Assembly (NCBI GenBank): GCA_019237595.1
Contig: JAFAGU010000386.1
Location: forward strand, 1-20,746
Reading direction: 5' to 3'
DNA length: 20,746 nt
Origin: Betaproteobacteria bacterium
GTDB lineage: Bacteria > Pseudomonadota > Gammaproteobacteria > Burkholderiales > SG8-39
A program made the position numbers and the translations under genes. Below, piece by piece: positions 7,048-12,848 of this stretch; the first letter of the stretch is position 1; each line of letters starts with the position of its first letter. The notes below the pieces were generated by a model. It saw only the letters and a program-made list of their open reading frames with translations. It was not told where the DNA came from and searched no databases.

Positions 7048-9050
7048 TGCCTCTCAAGAAAATCGTCCTCTTCCTTTCCACGCTCGCCGTCCTCGGCTGC
7101 GCGCAGAACCAGTCGTACATCGACGCGCGCAAGATGGTCGAGTCGGGCAACGTCGAGGAGGGCCTCGCCAGGATGGAGGAGGAAGCCCGGAGGAATCCGG
7201 GCGACGTCGAGATCCGCAACTACCTCGCGCGCCACAAGGCCGTGGCAATCCAGCAGTACCTGACTGCCGGCGACAACGCGCGCGCAGCGGGGCAGTTCGA
7301 CGTCTCAGAGCAGGCTTATCGGTCGGCGCAGCGCTTCGACGCCCAGAACGCGCGCGCGAAGGCGGGCCTCGAGCAGCTCGCGAAGGACCGCGCCACCGCC
7401 GAGCGCCTCGCGCAGGCCCAGGCTGCCTTCAAGAAGGGCGACACGGAGAAGGCGCTCGGGCAAGCGAAGGAGATCCTCGCCGAGAACCCCGAGCAGAAGG
7501 ACGCGAAGAAGATCGTTCGCAAGGCCGAGGACAAGAAGGCGCGCGACGAGAAGCCCGAGCCGAAGCTCAACGTGGCGCTCAAGAAGCCCATCACGATGGA
7601 ATTCCGCGATGCGCCGCTTCGCACCGTGTTCGAGCTGATTTCCAAGCGCACCGGCCTCAACTTCGTGTTCGACCGCGACGTGCCGCCCGACGCGAAGGCG
7701 ACCGTCTTCGTGCGCGACACGAGCATCGACGAGGTCATCCGCTTCGTGCTGGTGACGAACCAGCTCGAGCGCAAGGTGTTGAACGACAATACCCTCCTCG
7801 TCTACCCGAACTCCCCCGCGAAGCAGCAGGCCTATCGCGAGCTCACCGTGAAGACCTTCTACCTCGCGAACGCGGACGTGAAGCAGACCGCGAACATGGT
7901 CCGCCAGCTCGTGAGGACGCGCGACCTCTTCATCGACGAGAAGCTGAACCTCCTCGTCATCCGCGACACGCCCGAGGCGGTGCGCGTGGTCGAGAAGCTG
8001 ATCGCGAACCAGGACCTGGCGGAAGCCGAGGTCATGCTCGAGCTCGAGGTGCTGGAGATCGGCTACAACCGGCTCCAGTCGCTCGGCATCCAGTGGCCGG
8101 GCTCGATCGGCATCGGGCTCACCGGCGCCGCCGGCGTCGCGGGCCAGGTCACGGGCAGCGAGGCGAAGCACCTGAACGGCGGGCTCTTCCGCATCACGGT
8201 CCCGGATCCGCTCGTCACGCTGAACGCGCGGCAGCAGAACGGCCTCACCAACGTGCTCGCCAACCCGCGCATCCGCGTGAAGAGCAAGGAGAAGGCGCGC
8301 GTGCACATCGGCGACAAGGTGCCGGTGATCACGACCACGGCCGGCGCCACCGGATTCGTTTCCGAGTCGGTCAACTACCTCGACGTCGGCCTCAAGCTCG
8401 AGGTCGAGCCGCAGGTCTACCTGGAGGACGAGGTCGGCATCAGGGTCGGGCTCGAGGTGAGCACGATCACGGCGCAGACGAAGACCAATTCCGGCACTAC
8501 CGCCTACCAGATCGGGACGCGAAACGCCTCGACGGTTCTTCGCCTGAAGGATGGCGAGACGCAGGTGCTCGCCGGCCTCATCAGCGACGAGGACCGCCGC
8601 GCGGCGAACCGCGTGCCGGGACTCGCCGACCTGCCCGGGCTGGGACGCCTCTTCTCGAGCAACGACGACACCGTGAATCGCACCGAGGTCGTGCTCCTCA
8701 TGACGCCGCGCGTCGTGCGGAACATCGAGCGGCCGGGCGCGAAGCTCGAGGAGTTCAACGCGGGCACCGATGCGGAGCTCGGCGCGCCGCCGCTCCAGCT
8801 CCAAGGCATGGCGCCGACGCCCTCGCCGCTTCCGGGCGGCGTTCCGCAGCAGCCGGGCGCGCCGGCACCGCAGCCGTACCAGCCTGCGCCCGGGCAGCCG
8901 ATGCCGGGACAGCCGACGCCGGGCCAGCCGGTGCCCGTTCCGGGCCCCGGCGCAGCCGAGCCCTCGAGCGGCTCGCAGATGGTCGCGCCGACCGCACCAG
9001 GCTCGATCCCTTCGCTGCCGCCGGCGGCGGGACCGCAGCCGAAGCAATAG
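7047..9050 (+). CDS. gspD: Lipoprotein TPR-secretin (GspD-like outer-membrane channel)
   Basis: This 667-residue outer-membrane secretin starts with a lipoprotein signal with lipobox V15-L-G-C18. Residues of about 20-165 form an alpha-helical TPR-like region (NVEEGLARMEEEARRNPGD, AGDNARAAGQFDVSEQAYRSA, FKKGDTEKALGQAKEILAEN). N0/N1 domains follow (ITMEFRDAPLRTVFELISK; then VKTFYLANADVKQTANMVRQL). The secretin core is at about 325-555 with GLTNVLANPRIRVKSKEKA, the GDKVPVITTT region and LLMTPRVVRNI. The last 90 residues are Pro/Gln/Gly-rich with PGQP repeats. Classical GspD lacks the lipid anchor and TPRs and relies on a separate pilotin, so this form may pilot itself (inference). MshL-like secretins of MSHA pili are an alternative relative. 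Confidence 0.93.
   Translation: MPLKKIVLFLSTLAVLGCAQNQSYIDARKMVESGNVEEGLARMEEEARRNPGDVEIRNYLARHKAVAIQQYLTAGDNARAAGQFDVSEQAYRSAQRFDAQNARAKAGLEQLAKDRATAERLAQAQAAFKKGDTEKALGQAKEILAENPEQKDAKKIVRKAEDKKARDEKPEPKLNVALKKPITMEFRDAPLRTVFELISKRTGLNFVFDRDVPPDAKATVFVRDTSIDEVIRFVLVTNQLERKVLNDNTLLVYPNSPAKQQAYRELTVKTFYLANADVKQTANMVRQLVRTRDLFIDEKLNLLVIRDTPEAVRVVEKLIANQDLAEAEVMLELEVLEIGYNRLQSLGIQWPGSIGIGLTGAAGVAGQVTGSEAKHLNGGLFRITVPDPLVTLNARQQNGLTNVLANPRIRVKSKEKARVHIGDKVPVITTTAGATGFVSESVNYLDVGLKLEVEPQVYLEDEVGIRVGLEVSTITAQTKTNSGTTAYQIGTRNASTVLRLKDGETQVLAGLISDEDRRAANRVPGLADLPGLGRLFSSNDDTVNRTEVVLLMTPRVVRNIERPGAKLEEFNAGTDAELGAPPLQLQGMAPTPSPLPGGVPQQPGAPAPQPYQPAPGQPMPGQPTPGQPVPVPGPGAAEPSSGSQMVAPTAPGSIPSLPPAAGPQPKQ
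8889..8930 (+). repeat. PGQP tandem repeat in secretin C-terminus (coding)
   Basis: Three PGQP units spaced by two residues (PGQPMPGQPTPGQP) are encoded in the proline-rich tail. The DNA is only partly repeated because codons differ. Confidence 0.85.
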
Positions 9051-9061
9051 AAAGCCTTTTT

Positions 9062-9520
9062 TTGAAAAGCCCAAAAACGCATGGCTTCACCCTCGTCGAG
9101 CTCCTCATCACGGCGGCGATCGTTTCCGTGCTCGCGTCGATCGCGCTGCCGCTCGCCGAGGTGACGATGCAGCGCCACCGCGAGCAGGACCTGCGCCGCA
9201 GCCTGCGCGAGATCCGCGAGGCGATCGACGCGTACAAGCACGCCGCGGACGACGGCATCATCGAGCGCAAGGCCGACCAGTCGGGCTACCCGCCCTCGCT
9301 CCAGGCGCTCGTCGATGGCGCCCCGGACAAGCGCAGCCCCGATGCGCCGAAGGTGTTCTTCCTGCGCCGCGTCCCGAAGGATCCGTTCAATCCGGAGAAG
9401 TGGGGCCTGCGAAGCTACGCGAGCACCGCTGCCGATCCCAAGGAAGGCGACGACGTGTACGACGTCTATTCGCTCGCCGAGGGCACCGGCATGAACGGCG
9501 TGCCGTACCGGGAGTGGTGA
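9062..9520 (+). CDS. GspG-like pseudopilin 2
   Basis: This 152-residue pseudopilin has a class III leader (MKSPKTHG), then FTLVELLITAAIVSVL with Glu5, and a C-terminal domain with YPPSLQALVDG, RRVPKDPFNP and the end NGVPYREW. It probably acts as a minor pseudopilin. No in-frame ATG or GTG exists near the leader. The only plausible start is TTG at 9062, within a run of seven T (9057-9063) and without a clear Shine-Dalgarno site. Translation may depend on coupling to the secretin gene, whose stop is 11 nt upstream. The protein shares its C-terminal motif with the next gene, suggesting duplication. Confidence 0.88.
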   Translation: MKSPKTHGFTLVELLITAAIVSVLASIALPLAEVTMQRHREQDLRRSLREIREAIDAYKHAADDGIIERKADQSGYPPSLQALVDGAPDKRSPDAPKVFFLRRVPKDPFNPEKWGLRSYASTAADPKEGDDVYDVYSLAEGTGMNGVPYREW

Positions 9521-9888
9521 TGCGCCGCCGCGGATTCACGCTGATCGAGCTGCTCGTCGTCCTCACGGTGATCGGACTGCTGCTTGCCATCGTCGTCCCC
9601 GACTACGTCGGCCGCACGCGGCGCGCGGAGGAAGCGGCGCTCCAGGAGGACCTGGCGGTGATGCGCGAAGCGCTCGACAAGCACTACGCCGACGCCGGGC
9701 GCTACCCGCAGACGCTGGAGGAGCTGGTGACGAAGCGCTACCTCCGCGGCATTCCGAGGGATCCGCTCACGCAGACCACCGCGTGGCTGGTCGTCCCGCC
9801 CGCCGACCCGCAGAAAGGCGGCGTCTACGACATCCATTCGAGCGCCAAGGGCGCCGGGTCGAACGGCTTGCCGTATGCGCAGTGGTAG
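9520..9888 (+). CDS. GspG-like pseudopilin 3
   Basis: This 122-residue pseudopilin has leader MRRRG and helix FTLIELLVVLTVIGLLLAIVVP with Glu5. The globular part carries RYPQTLEELV, RGIPRDPLT and the end NGLPYAQW. It lacks the GspG calcium-binding tail. The ATG at 9520 overlaps the previous stop as TGATG. Its length and ending mirror the preceding pseudopilin, so the two are probably tandem paralogues serving as minor tip or shaft subunits. Confidence 0.92.
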   Translation: MRRRGFTLIELLVVLTVIGLLLAIVVPDYVGRTRRAEEAALQEDLAVMREALDKHYADAGRYPQTLEELVTKRYLRGIPRDPLTQTTAWLVVPPADPQKGGVYDIHSSAKGAGSNGLPYAQW

Positions 9889-10384
9889 CGGCGAGCGAGG
9901 CTTCACGTACGTCGCCGTCCTGATCGGGGCGGCCACGCTCGCGGCGGCGCTCGGCGTTGCGGCACAGGTCTACTCGCAATCGGCCCAGCGCGAAAAGGAA
10001 GCGGAGCTCCTCTTCGTCGGCAACCAGTACCGGGACGCCATCACGGCCTACTACGAGCGCTCGCCCGGCGGCGCGAAGCGCTACCCGCAGAAGCTCGACG
10101 ACCTGCTGGAGGACAAGCGCTACCCGAACGTCGTGCGGCACCTCAGGCGGCTCTACGCGGATCCGCTCACCGGCAAGCCGCTGCAGGCGCTCGAGGCCCC
10201 CTCGGGCGGCGTGATGGGCGTCTTCAGCCCCTCGGAGGCCGCGCCGATCAAGCGCGCCGGCTTCCGCCCGCGCGACGAAGCGCTCGCGGACGCGGAGAAA
10301 TACTCCGACTGGAAGTTCTCCTATAGTCCACCCGGACTACGCTCGTCACAGCCAGGTAACAATACAAGCGGCCCCGCGAAGTAG
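9875..10384 (+). CDS. Atypical pseudopilin 4 lacking Glu5
   Basis: This 169-residue protein begins MRSGSGERG followed by FTYVAVLIGAATLAAALG, a prepilin-like leader and helix in which position +5 is Ala instead of Glu. In pseudopilins this loss is known from GspK, which sits at the tip. Further motifs are QREKEAELLFVGNQYRDAI, KRYPQKLDDLLED and YADPLTG, then a basic insert. The ATG at 9875 overlaps the previous gene by 14 nt. The last 16 residues after SPPG are Ser/Asn/Gly-rich, and their DNA overlaps a perfect 6-bp inverted repeat at 10324-10339, so that end may also encode RNA structure. Confidence 0.85.
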   Translation: MRSGSGERGFTYVAVLIGAATLAAALGVAAQVYSQSAQREKEAELLFVGNQYRDAITAYYERSPGGAKRYPQKLDDLLEDKRYPNVVRHLRRLYADPLTGKPLQALEAPSGGVMGVFSPSEAAPIKRAGFRPRDEALADAEKYSDWKFSYSPPGLRSSQPGNNTSGPAK

Positions 10385-10515
10385 CAGAATCGCTACCTGT
10401 GTAGGGCGACCTGCACACGAACAGAGGTGGCCAGCACTCTGTTAACAGGCTCCGCGAAAGCGGCAGCCCAAACACCGTGCAGTCATTGCTGATCGCCGCT
10501 TGAAAAGCAGCAACG
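10381..10515 (+). ncRNA. Candidate structured RNA of unknown family
   Basis: Successive hairpins fill this region. They are GTAGC/GCTAC (10381-10396); GTGTAGG-GCGA-CCTgcACAC with a GNRA tetraloop (10399-10418); AACAGAG/CTCTGTT (10420-10443); GGCTCCGC-GAAA-GCGGcAGCC with a GNRA tetraloop (10448-10468); and TTGCT/AGCAA enclosing GCTT/AAGC (10486-10513). An alternative long-range helix CTGCAC (10411-10416) with GTGCAG (10477-10482) would close a three-way junction and compete with the second hairpin. An intrinsic terminator follows at once. A TATAGT box at 10322-10327, without a convincing -35, could start a separate transcript of about 210 nt. It may be a riboswitch-like attenuator, a 3'-UTR-derived small RNA or a stabilising operon tail. 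I recognise no known family. Confidence 0.55.
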
Positions 10516-10544
10516 GGGGCCCAGCTACCGGCTGGGCCCCTTTT
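10516..10544 (+). terminator. Intrinsic terminator after the secretion operon
   Basis: A perfect 10-bp stem GGGGCCCAGC/GCTGGGCCCC with loop TACCG is followed by TTTT (10541-10544). It would end transcription of the secretion operon or of the structured RNA just upstream. Confidence 0.92.
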
Positions 10545-10628
10545 CACGCCCGCTGTCGCCGCGCCTCGACTTCATGACACCGGGATCGGCGATACCGCCC
10601 GCCCGCGCGCAGGACCAAAATCGAAGCG

Positions 10629-10769
10629 ATGAAAACACAGGCTGCCTCGAGGGCGCAGCCGCTGCACCGGCGCCGCGCGCCCCGCACGACCCGCACGGCC
10701 GACCCGCTCGTCGAAGCGGCCGCCGTGGCGCTCCTCGCGCTGCTCGCGGTCTTCCTGCTCGCTGCCTAG
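10629..10769 (+). CDS. Possible small single-pass membrane protein
   Basis: An ATG at 10629 opens a 46-codon frame. The first half is strongly basic (RRRAPRTTRT), and the second half is a single hydrophobic helix (VALLALLAVFLLAA) at the C-terminus, a tail-anchored layout. The ribosome binding site is weak (AGGA about 14 nt upstream). Its TAG stop and the TAG stop of the opposite PIG-L gene share the palindrome CTAG at 10766-10769. It sits directly after the structured RNA and terminator, so the RNA might control it. Ala/Leu-rich frames arise easily in such GC-rich DNA, so this remains tentative. Confidence 0.35.
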   Translation: MKTQAASRAQPLHRRRAPRTTRTADPLVEAAAVALLALLAVFLLAA

Positions 10770-10776
10770 TCGAGCA
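10756..10776. other. Inverted repeat around convergent stop codons
   Basis: TGCTCG (10756-10761) and CGAGCA (10771-10776) flank a 9-nt loop that contains the CTAG shared by both convergent stop codons. No T tract follows on either strand. Confidence 0.4.
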
Positions 10777-11431
10777 CCATCCGGCCGATGTCGAGCCCTT
10801 CGGCGTAGGGCAGGCCCACGAGCCGGCCGGTGAGTCGCGCGAGGTCGCGGAAGATCTCGAGGTCGATGCCGCGCGAGGCGAACTGGCTCGCGTGAGCGGC
10901 GATCGCCTGCATCTTCGCGTCGATCGTCGGCGTCACGTCGAAATAGGCCCGAGCCTGGAACGGCACCGGCATCGGCCGGCACATCGTCGGCTGGAAGGTC
11001 ATGAAGTCGAAATGGCCGAGGCGCTGGGCGGAGAGGCAGGCGTTGTGCACGAGCACGTGGTCGCGGTGCACTTCCGAGGCGCAATGCGTGACGAGCGCCG
11101 CCGGCGAAAGCTCGCGCACAGCGCGGTCGATCAGCGCGACGAGCTCGTAGCTCTTCAGGTCCTCGATGCGCCGGGCGCCGCCGTCGAGGAGGATCCGCAG
11201 CTCGCAGCCGAGCAACGCCGCCGCCGCTTCGGCTTCTCTGCGCCGAGTCGCGAAATCACCCGGGATCGAAGCGACGGCCATGACGACGTGCGCTCCTTCC
11301 CGTGCGAGGCGGGCGAGCGTGCCGCCGACGCCGAGCTCGAGGTCGTCCGGGTGCGCCCCGATGGCGAGCACCGTGCGCGCCGCGTAGCGCGCCGAAAACG
11401 AGCGTGCGAAGAGCGCTTCGGGCTTGCCCAT
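10766..11431 (-). CDS. PIG-L / LmbE-family deacetylase
   Basis: This 221-residue protein belongs to the zinc-dependent PIG-L family, which removes acetyl groups from N-acetylglucosamine-type sugars in glycolipids, small thiols or polysaccharide precursors. The metal motif A26-HPDD30 and the downstream H122-R-D-H125 motif are both intact, so activity is plausible. There is no signal peptide or membrane segment, so it acts in the cytoplasm. The ATG at 11431 gives MGKPEALFAR and lies 9 nt after the stop of the WbqC-like gene, so the two are probably cotranscribed. In this setting it may deacetylate a sugar intermediate of the nearby polysaccharide pathway (inference). Confidence 0.92.
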   Translation of the reverse strand: MGKPEALFARSFSARYAARTVLAIGAHPDDLELGVGGTLARLAREGAHVVMAVASIPGDFATRRREAEAAAALLGCELRILLDGGARRIEDLKSYELVALIDRAVRELSPAALVTHCASEVHRDHVLVHNACLSAQRLGHFDFMTFQPTMCRPMPVPFQARAYFDVTPTIDAKMQAIAAHASQFASRGIDLEIFRDLARLTGRLVGLPYAEGLDIGRMVLD

Positions 11432-11440
11432 CGCGGCCGC

Positions 11441-12205
11441 CTATGCGGCTTGGCGCAGCTCCGCCGCGCCGGCCGCCGCCTCGGCGCGCCGCTGGTGCAG
11501 GAAGAGGTGGCGAGCCTGCGGCCCGGCGTTCAGGAGAAGGTCGAGGCCCGAAAGTCCGGGGATGAACGGCCCCATGCCGCACTGGCGGTATTCCGGGTGC
11601 AGGAAGTCCTGCCAGAGGACGCGCACGCCGGCGCGCGCGAAGGCGGCTTCATCGATGTAGCCGCGCGAGCCGCCGAGCCCGCCGAGGAAGGCGTCGGCGC
11701 CGAGCGCGAGGCAGATCTCGAGGATCAGCGCGGATTTCGCGCCCGAGACGCCGAGCTCCGAGCTCTTCACGATCGGCGTGCGGATGCCGAAGGCGTTGCG
11801 CAGGAGCTCGAGCCCGGCCTCGTTAAGGTCGACGAGCCGCGTCCAGGGCGCATCCAGCAGGTCCTTGAGCGCGGGAAAGTAGAGGTTCGCGTACGGCGCC
11901 TCGCGGTAGGCGTGGCGCAGCGTCGCGAGCGCGGCTTCGTTCCAGCGCCGCCCGGCCGGGCGATTGTCGATTTCCTTCTCGAGGATGCGCTCGCTGCGCG
12001 AGCGCTGGATGACGGGAACGGTGATCCAGCGCGCCTCGTCGGGCGCGCCGGCGGCGCCGGCCCGCATGCGCACGCGAGTGCGGTTCTGGTAGTTCGCGCG
12101 CTCGAACTGCACGTGGTCGAGCAGGACGAAGATGTCCGCGTGCGCCATGCGCTGCAGGTATCCGAGCCAGGGAAGGAAACAGGGCTGGTGGATCGCGACG
12201 ATCAT
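11441..12205 (-). CDS. WbqC-like family protein
   Basis: This 254-residue protein matches the WbqC-like family found in O-antigen and exopolysaccharide clusters. The N-terminal signature MIVAIHQPCFLPWLGYLQRM is characteristic. Further conserved pieces are DHVQFERANYQNRTRVR, LNEAGLELLRNAFGIRTPIV with S(S)EL, and a C-terminal FLHPEYRQ...FIPGLSGLDLLLNAGP. The family's biochemical role is not well defined; a part in amino-sugar modification or transfer is often suggested. It is soluble. It starts the short operon with the PIG-L gene and is transcribed divergently from the acetyltransferase gene, with a 112-nt intergenic region between them. Confidence 0.93.
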   Translation of the reverse strand: MIVAIHQPCFLPWLGYLQRMAHADIFVLLDHVQFERANYQNRTRVRMRAGAAGAPDEARWITVPVIQRSRSERILEKEIDNRPAGRRWNEAALATLRHAYREAPYANLYFPALKDLLDAPWTRLVDLNEAGLELLRNAFGIRTPIVKSSELGVSGAKSALILEICLALGADAFLGGLGGSRGYIDEAAFARAGVRVLWQDFLHPEYRQCGMGPFIPGLSGLDLLLNAGPQARHLFLHQRRAEAAAGAAELRQAA

Positions 12206-12253
12206 TTCTTGCGGCCATGCTAGCGGCGCGCCTTTGCCGCGGACACGGCGCCC

Positions 12254-12271
12254 GCTGGCCCGAACGGCTCA
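12254..12271 (+). promoter_or_regulatory. Shared intergenic motif, copy 1
   Basis: The 18-mer GCTGGCCCGAACGGCTCA lies in the divergent region between the WbqC-like and acetyltransferase genes. A copy differing at one base is at 14021-14038 in the other divergent region. In both, a CAGG sequence close to the + strand start codon follows 57-58 nt after the motif start. It could be a promoter part or operator. The gap between its GG and GC is wrong for a sigma-54 -24/-12 promoter. Confidence 0.45.
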
Positions 12272-12317
12272 AAGGCCCCTCCCTGCGACGTAGTCCTGCG
12301 CCGATAGGATCAGGCCC

Positions 12318-12848
12318 GTGAAGCGAGACTGCGAGCGCGCGCGCCAGAACGCGAGCGGCCCCGCGTGGTGGGTCGAGCCCGGCCTGCAGGCGGTGCTCGC
12401 CTACCGCCTCGGCGCCTGGGCGCTTCGCCAGCCGATGTGGATGCGGATCCTCGCCGACCCGCTCTACCACGTCCTCAACTTCCTCGTGAAGGCGCTCTGG
12501 GGCATCGAGATCTCGCGCCAGGCGCGCATTGGCCCCGGCCTCTACATCAGCCACTTCGGCGGCATCACGGTGAGCTCTCTCGCCGTCATCGGCGCGAACT
12601 GCGCGCTCGCGCAGCAAGTGACTGTCGGCGTCGCCACCGCGGGCGGGCGCTTCGGCGCGCCGGTCATCGGCGACGACGTGTACATCGCTCCGGGCGCGCG
12701 CGTGTTCGGCCCGATCCGCATAGGCAACAACGTCAAGATCGGCGCGAACGCGGTCGTGCATCGCGACGTGCCCGACGATGCGGTCGTCGCCCTGGATCCC
12801 GGTTTCAAGATCCTTTCCTACCGCGGGAACCGCCGCCGCGCGGCCTGA
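12318..12848 (+). CDS. Serine acetyltransferase-like hexapeptide transferase
   Basis: This 176-residue protein has a short helical N-terminal part and a left-handed beta-helix built from hexapeptide repeats (IGPGLYISHFGGITVSS, VIGANCALAQQV, VIGDDVYIAPGARVFGPIRIGNNVKIGANAVV). The His of ISHFGG matches the catalytic His of CysE-type enzymes. It is shorter than biosynthetic CysE, and its N-terminus (VEPGLQAVLAYRLGAWAL) is like those of CysE-like acetyltransferases in capsule and exopolysaccharide clusters. O-acetylation of a sugar is therefore more likely than cysteine synthesis (inference). The GTG start at 12318 has AGGA 8 nt upstream. The 3' end overlaps the convergent FemAB-like gene by 44 nt. 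Confidence 0.88.
   Translation: MKRDCERARQNASGPAWWVEPGLQAVLAYRLGAWALRQPMWMRILADPLYHVLNFLVKALWGIEISRQARIGPGLYISHFGGITVSSLAVIGANCALAQQVTVGVATAGGRFGAPVIGDDVYIAPGARVFGPIRIGNNVKIGANAVVHRDVPDDAVVALDPGFKILSYRGNRRRAA

Noticed and set aside
7305..9074. 589-codon minus-strand frame opposite the secretin
   Set aside because: Composition is almost only Arg/Leu/Glu/Asp/His and it mirrors the secretin codons; no family motif.
10381..10470. tRNA gene
   Set aside because: The successive small hairpins do not form a cloverleaf, and no TTCRA T-arm or 7-bp acceptor stem is present.
10381..10544. Known riboswitch (cyclic di-GMP, TPP, cobalamin, SAH) or 6S/SRP RNA
   Set aside because: The conserved core sequences of these families, as I recall them, are not present, although the region is structured.
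10574..12223. 549-codon plus-strand frame across the PIG-L and WbqC-like genes
   Set aside because: It is antisense to two well-supported genes and has shadow composition without motifs.
12254..12271. Sigma-54 (-24/-12) promoter in the shared motif
   Set aside because: TGGCCC resembles the -24 box, but the GC that should form -12 lies two bases too close.
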